Below are positions 57,134 through 64,000 of a stretch of 64,000 nt of DNA, piece by piece; the first letter of the stretch is position 1; each line of letters opens with the position of its first letter. Made by a program: the position numbers and the translations under genes. The notes under the pieces were generated by a model. It searched no databases. It saw only the letters and a list, made by a program, of their open reading frames with translations, and was not told where the DNA came from. The stretch comes from CAG-791 sp963596015 (GTDB lineage Bacteria; Bacillota; Clostridia; Lachnospirales; Lachnospiraceae), in assembly GCA_963596015.1 (NCBI GenBank), contig CAVBJS010000006.1, forward strand, positions 11,608-75,607, given 5' to 3'.

Positions 57134-58453
57134 ATGAGCAATTACAGATTTTACAACGCACGCATATTGACCATGGCAGAGGGAGAGGACGTTTTTCGGG
57201 GAGAGGTCTGGACCGAAAATGACCGGATCATTTACGTGGGAGACGGCACGGATTTAGATGCTTATTATGAGCGGACGGGGCGGCAGATGATCCTGTGGGA
57301 TCAGGAGATCGATTGCGAAGGCAACCTGCTGCTGCCGGGATTTAAGGATGCTCATACCCACTCCGCCATGACATTTCTTCGCTCCTCGGCGGATGATATG
57401 CCTTTAAATGACTGGTTAAACCAGCAGGTTTTCCCCTATGAGGCGAAGCTGACACCGGAGGATATCTATACCCTTTCCAAATTGGCGATCCTGGAATACC
57501 TCACCAGCGGTATTACAGCAGCCATGGAGATGTATCTCACCCCGGAATCCATTGCACCGGCCTTTGAGGAGATGGGTATGCGGTTGGTACAGGTGGGAGC
57601 TGTGAATAACTTCTCCCAGTCCGTGGAGAAGGTGGAAAACTGGTATAAGACGCTGAACGGCTCGTCCGCTCTCACCGGTTTTCAGCTGGGCTTCCATGCG
57701 GAGTATACCTGCAGCAGAGAGCTTTTGGAGCAGATGGCTGCGCTGGCCCATCAGTACCAGGCACCGGTCTATACCCATATTTCCGAGACCAAGGCTGAGG
57801 TGGAAGGCTGCATAGAGCGCTACGGTAAGACTCCGGTGGCTTTCCTGGCGGATCTGGGCATGTTTGACTACGGCGGCGCCGGCTATCACCTGGTGCATAC
57901 CACACCGGAGGACTGGGATATCCTGAAGGAGAAGCATATCGCAGTGGTGACCAACCCCGGCTCCAATACGAAGCTGGCCAGCGGTATCGCTCCCATTTCC
58001 GACTATCTGGAAAAGGGTATTCCGGTGGCTATCGGCACAGACGGACCGGCCAGCAATAACTGCCTGGATATGTTCCGGGAGATGTTTCTGGTTACCGGAC
58101 TGGCCAAGCTGCGGCAGCAGGATGCTTCTGCCGTGCCGGCAAGGGAAGTCTTAAAGATGGCGGTTTCAAACGGCGCCCATGTCATGGGCCTGCATGATGC
58201 GGACTGCATCGCAGAGGGAAAGCTGGCGGACATGATCCTGCTGGACGTGCACCAGCCCAATATGCAGCCGGTGCAGCATCCGGATTGTAACATTGTCTAC
58301 AGCGGTTCCAAGCAGAATGTGATGATGACCATGGTGGCAGGACGGATCCTCTATGAGCGCCTGCGGGGCGACCGGGCCAGCTTCCATGTGGGAGAGGATC
58401 CGGAGAGTATCTATGAGGCCTGCACACGGATCAGAGACAGGATAAAAGCATAA
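57134..58453 (+). CDS. 5-methylthioadenosine/S-adenosylhomocysteine deaminase-like amidohydrolase
   Basis: The 439-residue metal-dependent deaminase has PGFKDAHTHSAMTFLRSSADDMPLNDWL (HxH metal site), TSGITAAMEMY, YTHISETKAEVEGC (His and Glu), VTNPGSNTKLASGIAPI and IGTDGPASNN (metal Asp). This is the MtaD/SAH deaminase pattern. With PNP it would turn adenosine-type nucleosides into hypoxanthine. Exact substrate not certain. Confidence 0.88.
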   Translation: MSNYRFYNARILTMAEGEDVFRGEVWTENDRIIYVGDGTDLDAYYERTGRQMILWDQEIDCEGNLLLPGFKDAHTHSAMTFLRSSADDMPLNDWLNQQVFPYEAKLTPEDIYTLSKLAILEYLTSGITAAMEMYLTPESIAPAFEEMGMRLVQVGAVNNFSQSVEKVENWYKTLNGSSALTGFQLGFHAEYTCSRELLEQMAALAHQYQAPVYTHISETKAEVEGCIERYGKTPVAFLADLGMFDYGGAGYHLVHTTPEDWDILKEKHIAVVTNPGSNTKLASGIAPISDYLEKGIPVAIGTDGPASNNCLDMFREMFLVTGLAKLRQQDASAVPAREVLKMAVSNGAHVMGLHDADCIAEGKLADMILLDVHQPNMQPVQHPDCNIVYSGSKQNVMMTMVAGRILYERLRGDRASFHVGEDPESIYEACTRIRDRIKA

Positions 58454-58460
58454 AACGAAT

Positions 58461-60317
58461 ATGGAATATATAACTTTTATTATTTTTGTGGCGGTGATCC
58501 TGCTCCTTATGACCCTTATGGGGAAAAAGGAGGAACGCCGCAGAAAGCTTCGCTTTCGCCGGGAACTGGAAACCGGGTTCGGTACCATGTCACAGAAGGA
58601 GATTTCTCCGGAACGGTATGCCCATATCGGCGGTTATTACGAAAAGCACAGGCAGGATACCGACATTGATGCCATTACCTGGAACGATCTGGAAATGGAT
58701 CAAATCTACAGCCGGATGGATACCTGCCAATGTGCCGCGGGAGAGGAATACCTCTATGCACTGCTGCACACCCCGGCTCTTAATAAACAGCAGGAGCAGC
58801 TTTCGGAAGAACAGCTCTCTTACCTGACCGCTCATGCCAAAGAAAGAGTACAGCTCCAGGAACAGTTGGCAGAGCTGGGGGGCACAGGTAAGTATTCTCT
58901 CTATGATCACCTGGATTATCTGGATCAATTGGGAGAGAGAAAGCCTTTTAAGCATATGGTGTCCCTGCTGCTTCCTCTTGTGTGCGTAGCCCTTATGTTT
59001 GTATCCGTGTCGGTGGGAACTGTGGCATTGGTACTGGCACTTGGTTACAATCTTTACAGCTATTTTAATGAAAAAAGGCAGATCGAGCCCTACCTGGTCT
59101 CCTTTGGCTTTTTGCTTCGGCTGATTCGCTGTGCCAAGGCTATGACAGAGACAGATGCTTTTGCACAGGAAGAGATCTTTGCAGAAGAAAAGAAAAGTCT
59201 TAGTCAACTGACGGAAGGCTTTCGTGACTTTTGCAGAGGCTCCGGTCTTCTCTTAAGCGGCAGCTACGGAGCAGGAGGCAGTCCGGCGGACTTAGCCATG
59301 GACTACGTGCGCATGCTGCTGCATTTGGACCTTCTTAAATTTGACAGTATGCTGGCGCAGGTAAAGCAAAAAAGGAAGGAAATAGACCTGCTTTTGACCG
59401 TGATCGGTCGGATGGATGCCCAGATTGCGGTAGCAAGTTACAGACAGGCACTGCCTTATTGGTCACTGCCGATCTTAGAACCGACAGACGGGAAAATGTC
59501 AGACGGCAAAGAGGCGGAAGGGAAAGTGACAGATGGAAAAGCAACAGATGTAGATGGAAAATTGACAGACGAAGTGGGGCAGCCGTCTTTACAACTGTCC
59601 GCGCAGTTGGCTTCACAGTCGTCTTCACAGCCGTTCTTTCATGTGCAGGAGCTGTATCATCCGCTGATCGCAGAGCCGGTGCCTAATTCTCTGGATACAG
59701 AGCGTTCGGTGCTGCTGACAGGCTCCAATGCCTCCGGCAAATCCACCTTCTTAAAGGCGGTGGCCCTGTGTGCCCTTCTTTCCCAGACCATCCGCACGGC
59801 GCCGGCCAAGGCTTATAAAGGTAATTTTTTCCGGATCTATTCTTCTATGGCACTGCGGGATAACCTGCAGGGAGGAGAGAGCTACTTTATAGTAGAAATC
59901 AAGTCCTTAAAGCGCATTGTGGATGCGGTGGGAGCAGATGGGGACCGGACAGAGCAGGCATGTACTTCGCCGATTCTGTGCTTTATCGATGAAGTATTGC
60001 GGGGAACCAATACCGTAGAGCGGATCGCAGCTTCCGCCCAGATCCTGAAAAGTCTGTCGGAAAAAGGTGCCCTTTGCTTTGCGGCCACCCACGATGTGGA
60101 GCTGACCCATATGCTGGAGGAGTTCTACGAAAACTACCATTTCGAGGAAAGCTTTGCGCAGGGGGATATCAGCTTCCCTTACAGACTGCTGCAGGGGAGA
60201 GCCCAGTCCAGAAATGCTATCCGCCTGCTTTCTTCCATAGGCTATGAACCGGAAGTGGTGCAGTTGGCAGAGGAGAGCGCGCAGCGGTTTCTGGATACCG
60301 GGAACTGGTGCTTGTAG
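58461..60317 (+). CDS. Membrane-anchored MutS-like ATPase with low-complexity insert
   Basis: The 618-residue protein starts with a helix (YITFIIFVAVILLLMTLM) and has another hydrophobic pair at about 175-210. The MutS core follows: clamp-like helices, then Walker A LTGSNASGKSTFLKAVAL, Walker B ILCFIDEVLRGTNTVERIAAS and FAATHDVELTH. The mismatch-recognition domain I is absent. Between the lever and ATPase, residues about 337-390 hold a repetitive insert (DGKMSDGKEAEGKVTDGK, then QLSAQLASQSSSQ). Membrane MutS-like proteins are common in Clostridia and Bacteroidetes and uncharacterised; a role in mismatch repair is doubtful. Confidence 0.82.
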   Translation: MEYITFIIFVAVILLLMTLMGKKEERRRKLRFRRELETGFGTMSQKEISPERYAHIGGYYEKHRQDTDIDAITWNDLEMDQIYSRMDTCQCAAGEEYLYALLHTPALNKQQEQLSEEQLSYLTAHAKERVQLQEQLAELGGTGKYSLYDHLDYLDQLGERKPFKHMVSLLLPLVCVALMFVSVSVGTVALVLALGYNLYSYFNEKRQIEPYLVSFGFLLRLIRCAKAMTETDAFAQEEIFAEEKKSLSQLTEGFRDFCRGSGLLLSGSYGAGGSPADLAMDYVRMLLHLDLLKFDSMLAQVKQKRKEIDLLLTVIGRMDAQIAVASYRQALPYWSLPILEPTDGKMSDGKEAEGKVTDGKATDVDGKLTDEVGQPSLQLSAQLASQSSSQPFFHVQELYHPLIAEPVPNSLDTERSVLLTGSNASGKSTFLKAVALCALLSQTIRTAPAKAYKGNFFRIYSSMALRDNLQGGESYFIVEIKSLKRIVDAVGADGDRTEQACTSPILCFIDEVLRGTNTVERIAASAQILKSLSEKGALCFAATHDVELTHMLEEFYENYHFEESFAQGDISFPYRLLQGRAQSRNAIRLLSSIGYEPEVVQLAEESAQRFLDTGNWCL

Positions 60318-60373
60318 ACAGCGATGCAGATGCAGAGCAGATCAGAGTGCTCTATGCTTGGAAAGGTAAATAT

Positions 60374-60832
60374 ATGATGAAGGTTACGATCTATACAGAT
60401 GGGGCAGCCAGAGGCAATCCGGACGGTCCCGGGGGCTACGGTACCATTTTGCAGTATGTGGATCCCAAAGGCGTTCTGCATGAGAGAGAATATGCGGAAG
60501 GATTTCCCAAGACTACCAATAACAGAATGGAGCTGATGGCGGCTATTGTGGGACTGGAGGCACTTAAAAAGCCCTGTGAAGTGGATCTTTATTCCGATTC
60601 CCAGTATCTGATCAACGCTTTTAACAAAAACTGGATCGCAGGATGGCAGAAAAAGGGATGGAAAACATCCACCGGCAGCCCGGTGAAAAATCAGGAGCTG
60701 TGGGAGAGACTGCTGAAGGCAATGGAAATGCATGAGGTACATTTCCATTGGGTCAAGGGCCATGACGGCCATCCGGAAAATGAGCGTTGTGACAAGCTGG
60801 CCACCACGGCGGCAGATGCTTTGAAAAAGTAA
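60374..60832 (+). CDS. rnhA: Ribonuclease HI
   Basis: The 152-residue enzyme cuts RNA in RNA:DNA hybrids. Catalytic Asp in YTDGAARGNPDGPGGYG, Glu in NNRMELMAAI, Asp in LYSDSQYLINA, and the last Asp in ENERCDKLA. HWVKGHDGHPEN is the usual His loop. Two ATGs stand in a row; 60374 is best placed after GGAAAGG. The open frame extends up into the MutS-like gene. Confidence 0.95.
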   Translation: MMKVTIYTDGAARGNPDGPGGYGTILQYVDPKGVLHEREYAEGFPKTTNNRMELMAAIVGLEALKKPCEVDLYSDSQYLINAFNKNWIAGWQKKGWKTSTGSPVKNQELWERLLKAMEMHEVHFHWVKGHDGHPENERCDKLATTAADALKK

Positions 60833-60835
60833 TAA

Positions 60836-60926
60836 CGGCGGCATCGATGCAAGAGCACATCGGGAAATTCGCCTATGCGAGATCTTTCTCGTGTTGCCGC
60901 CGTAAACTGCGGCAAGAAAGGTAACT
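60836..60926 (+). repeat. RBS-bearing hairpin repeat, shortened copy
   Basis: A compressed hairpin 2 (GCATCGATGC), the conserved linker GCACATCGGG, hairpin 3 (GGGAAATTCGC with GCGAGATCTTTC), hairpin 4 (GCCGC/GCGGC), AAGAAAGGTAAC and the dut ATG. Hairpin 1 is missing. Starts three bases after the rnhA stop. Confidence 0.8.
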
Positions 60927-61361
60927 ATGAAAACAATACAGATCAAATATTTCAGCAAGGAAATCGAAAAGCTTCATGCTATCGCAGGCAAATCGGATTG
61001 GATCGATCTGCGCAGCGCAGAAAACGTAGAACTTAAAAAAGGAGAATTCCGCCTGATCCGGTTGGGCGTAGGGATGAAGCTGCCGGAAGGCTATGAGGCC
61101 CATGTGGTGCCCCGCAGCTCTACATATAAGAATTTCGGACTGCTGCAGACCAACCATATGGGAGTCATCGATAATTCCTACAGCGGGGATAATGACGAGT
61201 GGAAATTCCCGGCCCTGGCAGTAAGAGATACTAAAATAGAGATCGGAGACAGGATCTGTCAATTCCGCATCATGGAAAGACAGCCGGAACTTTGCTTTGA
61301 GGAAGTGGAGTATCTGGATGATACGGACAGAGGCGGATTCGGAAGTACGGGTAAGAATTAG
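60927..61361 (+). CDS. dut: dUTP diphosphatase
   Basis: The 144-residue trimeric dUTPase hydrolyses dUTP to dUMP. Motif 1 DLRSAENVELKKG is loose, but VVPRSSTYKNFGLLQTNHMGVIDNSYSGDNDEW, GDRICQFRIME and the C-terminal RGGFGSTGKN (uracil-nucleotide cap) are clear. Start fixed by the repeat-borne AAGAAAGG. Confidence 0.93.
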   Translation: MKTIQIKYFSKEIEKLHAIAGKSDWIDLRSAENVELKKGEFRLIRLGVGMKLPEGYEAHVVPRSSTYKNFGLLQTNHMGVIDNSYSGDNDEWKFPALAVRDTKIEIGDRICQFRIMERQPELCFEEVEYLDDTDRGGFGSTGKN

Positions 61362-61442
61362 AAGAACAGTATATACAAAACAGGCAGACAGTGCAGTTTT
61401 TACAGCAGCAAAAGGTTCCTGTGCAGTCGTCAGGGAAGCGGC

Positions 61443-61504
61443 GTTACAGTTAAGATGTCAATCAGCCGACAAGCCCGCCGCCTGGCCAGCGTCTTAAGTG
61501 TAAC
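61443..61504 (+). repeat. Second hairpin family, copy 4
   Basis: GTTACAgTTAAGA (61443-61455) pairs with TCTTAAgTGTAAC (61492-61504); core CCGCCTGGCC as in copy 1. Confidence 0.65.
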
Positions 61505-61558
61505 TAAACGGCATGGCCTGGGGAAGATGTCTGTATAACAGTGTGTATAGGAACAGAC

Positions 61559-61606
61559 ATGTGCAGGAACAAGGGTGTGCAGGAGCAAGCGTGTGCAGGA
61601 GCAAGC
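61559..61606 (+). repeat. Three tandem 16-bp repeats
   Basis: Two identical units GTGTGCAGGAGCAAGC (61575-61606) and one variant before them. They lie between dut and the convergent symporter gene; no coding potential. Confidence 0.75.
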
Positions 61607-61617
61607 GTGTACTAAGC

Positions 61618-61655
61618 AAAAAAACCAGGAAGATATACATCTTCCTGGTTTTTTT
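61618..61655. terminator. Bidirectional terminator between dut and the symporter
   Basis: A perfect 17-bp stem from AAAAAAACCAGGAAGAT (61618-61634) to 61655 with a T7 end on both strands. Confidence 0.9.
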
Positions 61656-61661
61656 ATAAGC

Positions 61662-61731
61662 GTTCAGCACCTGTCCGAATTTTTGCCACTGTTCAGGATC
61701 CGCCGCCTGGCTGCTGGCTGAACAGTAACAA
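61662..61731 (+). repeat. Second hairpin family, copy 5 (degenerate)
   Basis: GTTCAGCA near the start, CCGCCTGGCTG core, and GCTGAACAGTAAC at the end. The 61362-61794 spacer holds this, copy 4, the 16-bp repeats and the terminator. Confidence 0.5.
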
Positions 61732-61794
61732 TCTCTCTTTCGAAGATCCCGGTGCGTCAGCTATATTTTAATGTATAAAGCAGATGCGAAAATC

Positions 61795-63216
61795 TTATAA
61801 TTTCTCGCCCTTATGTCTTTGGAAGAAATCCTTGGTCTCCTTTACCACGACGCCGTTTAAGACGAACAGAGCGATCATGTTGGGGATAGCCATGAGACCG
61901 TTAAAGATATCGGCGATGGTCCATACGGCGCTGACAGTCATGTAGGGGCCGATGAAGACAGCCAGGATGTAAAGCCAACGATAAACCTTCACATGCTTCA
62001 TGTTGCCGCCGCTTAAATACTCCAGGCAGCGCTCACTGTAGTAATCCCATCCAAGGATGGTGGTGAAGGCGAAGAATACCAGACACAGCATCAGGATAAA
62101 GGAAGAGAACTGCTCCGGGAAAGGGAGACCTTTCTGGAAGGCATAGGTGGTGACCTGTACGCCTTCTAAGCCCTCTACCTGCCATGCACCGGTCAGAACG
62201 ATGGAAAGACCGGTAAGTGTGCAGATGATGATGGTATCGATAAAGGTACCTGTCATGGATACAAGACCCTGACGGACAGGCTCCTTGGTCTGGGCTGCAG
62301 CTGCGGCGATAGGAGCGCTTCCTAAGCCGGCTTCATTGGAGAAAATACCTCTTGCTACACCCTTTTGCATGGCAACGAACATGCTGCCTACCGCACCGCC
62401 GGTAATGGCTCTGGGAGAGAATGCAGCTTCTACAATGGTGCAGACAGCGGCGGGTACTGCTGTAATATTGCAGATGATCAGGATAATGGCAAATGCAAAA
62501 TACAGAACAGCCATGAAAGGAACGATGATCTGGCTGACACTGGCAATTCGCTTTACGCCGCCGATGAGCACTGCTGCCACACAGATAGAGAGCAGCAGGG
62601 AGGCGATGACTACAGACCAGGAATACTCGCCCAGGAAAGGCAGGATCTTTACGGTATGGACATTGGAAGGATCAAAGAATCCGTTGATGGCACTGGAGAT
62701 ACCGTTGACCTGGCTGAAGGTACCGATGCCGAAGAGACCTACGCAGACACCGAAGAAAGCAAAAAGCTTTGCCAGCCATTTCCAACGCTTGCCCATGCCT
62801 AACTCAATGTAATAGAAGGGACCGCCCAGGCTGTGCCCGTCGGGGGCTACCGTACGATATTTGACGGCCAGAAGACCTTCAGAGTACTTGGTGGCCATGC
62901 CCAGGAAGGCTGCCACGATCATCCAGAACAAAGCACCGGGACCGCCGGCGCAGACAGCAGTGGCAACACCTACGATATTGCCGGTGCCGATGGTGGCACT
63001 TAAAGCGGTGCAAAGGGCTGCAAAACTGGTGATTTCACCCTCGCCGCCTTCTTCATTTTTGACCATCCACTTCAAGGCCAGCGGCAGCTTGCGCACCTGC
63101 AAAAGACCAAGACGTACGGTCAGAAGCAGACCGCCTGCCATGATCAGCACCATCAGAGGAACACCCCAGACAAAATCGTCTATGGTTCCCAGTAAGCTGT
63201 TAATTGAACTCCACAT
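61795..63216 (-). CDS. Sodium:alanine/glycine symporter (AGCS family)
   Basis: The 473-residue transporter has about 11 helices. AGCS motifs: FVWGVPLMVLIMAGGLLLTVRLGLLQ, GTGNIVGVATAVCAGGPGALFWM, GMATKYSEGLLAVKYR, FSNEAGLGSAPIAAAAA and TTILGWDYYSERC. The start is the ATG at 63216 with GAGGGG eight bases before; an earlier in-frame start lies in the riboswitch leader. The tandem glycine riboswitch upstream makes glycine (with alanine) the likely substrate. Confidence 0.92.
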   Translation of the reverse strand: MWSSINSLLGTIDDFVWGVPLMVLIMAGGLLLTVRLGLLQVRKLPLALKWMVKNEEGGEGEITSFAALCTALSATIGTGNIVGVATAVCAGGPGALFWMIVAAFLGMATKYSEGLLAVKYRTVAPDGHSLGGPFYYIELGMGKRWKWLAKLFAFFGVCVGLFGIGTFSQVNGISSAINGFFDPSNVHTVKILPFLGEYSWSVVIASLLLSICVAAVLIGGVKRIASVSQIIVPFMAVLYFAFAIILIICNITAVPAAVCTIVEAAFSPRAITGGAVGSMFVAMQKGVARGIFSNEAGLGSAPIAAAAAQTKEPVRQGLVSMTGTFIDTIIICTLTGLSIVLTGAWQVEGLEGVQVTTYAFQKGLPFPEQFSSFILMLCLVFFAFTTILGWDYYSERCLEYLSGGNMKHVKVYRWLYILAVFIGPYMTVSAVWTIADIFNGLMAIPNMIALFVLNGVVVKETKDFFQRHKGEKL

Positions 63217-63307
63217 TGTTTTTTCCCCTCTCGATATGATGAAATGATGAGAGAGCGTTCCCGAAATGAATCGATGACCCGGATTTGGAAATTGCACAGA
63301 TTGGTTG

Positions 63308-63540
63308 CTAAAACAGCTTCTCTGTCCTTTTACCTGAGAGATTTCATGTACCGGTCAGAACGGTACATGTTGCCCCTTCGGCCCCCGGCTATACCGGGCG
63401 TCTCCAGAGAGTCGATCTGTTTACAGTTTCACCGCAATGGCGGCACCTGAGAGTGTTACTCCTTCGGCAGCGTGTCAGCTTGAGGGTACGCGCGGAGCGC
63501 ATCCGCTTAAGCATCAGCATTTTCCTGCAAACTTCGTCTC
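63308..63540 (-). promoter_or_regulatory. Tandem glycine riboswitch
   Basis: On the minus strand the first aptamer ends with GCTGCCGAAGGAGTAA, ACACTCTCAGGTG. A short linker GAAACTGTAAACAGATCG follows. The second aptamer has ACTCTCTGGAGACGC, GGGCCGAAGGGGCAA, a variable stem ATGTACC/GGTACAT, and AATCTCTCAGGTAAAAGGACAGAGAAG. These are the conserved glycine aptamer pieces, twice. No terminator is seen before the gene. CTCTC near 63250 could pair with the GAGAG of the Shine-Dalgarno, so translational control is possible. Confidence 0.9.
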
Positions 63541-63561
63541 GAAAATAGCTCTATGGGCGAT

Positions 63562-63590
63562 ACTATAGCGTGAAACTGTATATTTTTCAA
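63562..63590 (-). promoter_or_regulatory. Promoter of the riboswitch/symporter transcript
   Basis: On the minus strand TTGAAA (63585-63590), 17-base spacer, TATAGT (63562-63567). The start near 63555 is just upstream of the first glycine aptamer. Confidence 0.75.
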
Positions 63591-63920
63591 GATGCACTTT
63601 GGAATTTGAGAGAAAACCGTGAAAAGTGAGCCGCCAGGCAAACACGTTATAGTTCGGACGTCGGCCGGAGGGCAGAGTGGCAGAGTGCATCCGGGGGCAG
63701 TGGACCTACATGAGCTGAGAAGTGTCCCTAAACCTAAATCCGGACACATCCGACAGGACACGCCACTAGCAGGGTTCTGAACGATAATGATCTTTTATAG
63801 TTTGCGGAGGTCCGGATCGATAGCAGAACGCAAAACGTAATGCACCGGAGCGCGGCAGAATGGCTCGCAACCTTTGCGCTGCGCGCCAGTTTTGCATGAT
63901 CGGCATCGAAGCCGCAGGAT
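63591..63920. other. Spacer without a supported gene
   Basis: GC-rich sequence. Only short open frames with no family signal or good Shine-Dalgarno. Around 63735-63790 it resembles the second hairpin family (CGACAGGACACGCC, then TCTGAACGATAA). Nothing else is supported. Confidence 0.5.
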
Positions 63921-63922
63921 GG

Positions 63923-63994
63923 TATCGGGCACGCTTTCAGAGCGTGCCCGATAGGCCCGTAATGTCTGAGCATCCCCGCATCAGGCGGGGATGC
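63923..63994. repeat. Two strong hairpins in tandem
   Basis: TATCGGGCACGCT/AGCGTGCCCGATA (63923-63953, 13 bp, TTCAG loop) and GCATCCCCGC/GCGGGGATGC (63970-63994, 10 bp, ATCAG loop). No T tracts. The loops TTCAG and ATCAG are alike. The window ends six bases later, so the context is cut off. Confidence 0.7.
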
Positions 63995-64000
63995 GAGTTC

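Noticed and set aside
63734..63973. 79-codon minus-strand frame in the last spacer
   Set aside because: No family signal and unusual composition; it runs across a perfect 13-bp hairpin.

Overview
The window looks like chromosome from a Gram-positive, probably spore-forming anaerobe of the Clostridia, most likely Lachnospiraceae. The evidence is gene order typical of Firmicutes (yicC-remA-gmk-rpoZ-rimO-pgsA-cinA; tig-clpP-clpX-engB; nudix next to xerD-like), a PPi-type phosphofructokinase, RqcH, purine-rich Shine-Dalgarno sites, lipobox lipoproteins, a c-di-GMP-I riboswitch and a tandem glycine riboswitch. The species call is inference. No rRNA, tRNA, CRISPR array, prophage or transposase gene was seen.

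Layout. 1-4.4 kb: end of an amidohydrolase, a cytidylate kinase-like protein, N-carbamoylputrescine amidase, a YczE-type membrane protein, and a convergent lipoprotein with a duplicated domain. 4.8-8.2 kb: a c-di-GMP-I riboswitch and terminator ahead of a solute-binding lipoprotein and a hybrid histidine kinase. 8.4-11 kb: a LytS-like kinase with a winged-helix (not LytTR) response regulator. 11-20.7 kb: nudix, a catalytically ruined XerD homologue, DAHP synthase, glycogen synthase, a flippase with a repeat tail, PPi-PFK and RqcH. 21-28.7 kb: information-processing and envelope housekeeping genes. 28.9-38.2 kb: gpmI, tig-clpP-clpX-engB, two membrane proteins, a 2-hydroxyacid dehydrogenase. 38.6-43.3 kb: MarR regulator and heterodimeric ABC exporter whose leader holds fifteen 15-bp tandem repeats. 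43.5-50.4 kb: malQ, CYTH/CBS/DJ-1 genes on the minus strand, then an AT-richer accessory patch with an MNT/HEPN pair. 50.6-55.8 kb: uracil permease and a GntR(YtrA)-ABC operon with a visible operator. 56-61.4 kb: purine salvage, MutS-like, RNase HI and dUTPase. 61.8-63.6 kb: a sodium:alanine/glycine symporter under a tandem glycine riboswitch, on the minus strand.

The main unexplained signal is a dispersed RNA-like repeat family that ends in the Shine-Dalgarno site of the next gene. The minimal form is a GC hairpin (GCCGCAG-loop-CTGCGGC type) followed by AAGAAAGG or AGAGAGG and the start codon. The full form (about 140 bp) adds three upstream hairpins. There are at least 18 copies or part copies in 64 kb, always in the sense direction of the gene they precede. 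Stems keep pairing while their sequence changes, and two copies sit with no gene behind them, between a stop codon and a terminator. A second, unrelated hairpin family (arms GTTACAGTTCAGA, core CCGCCTGGC) lies in several gene-end spacers.
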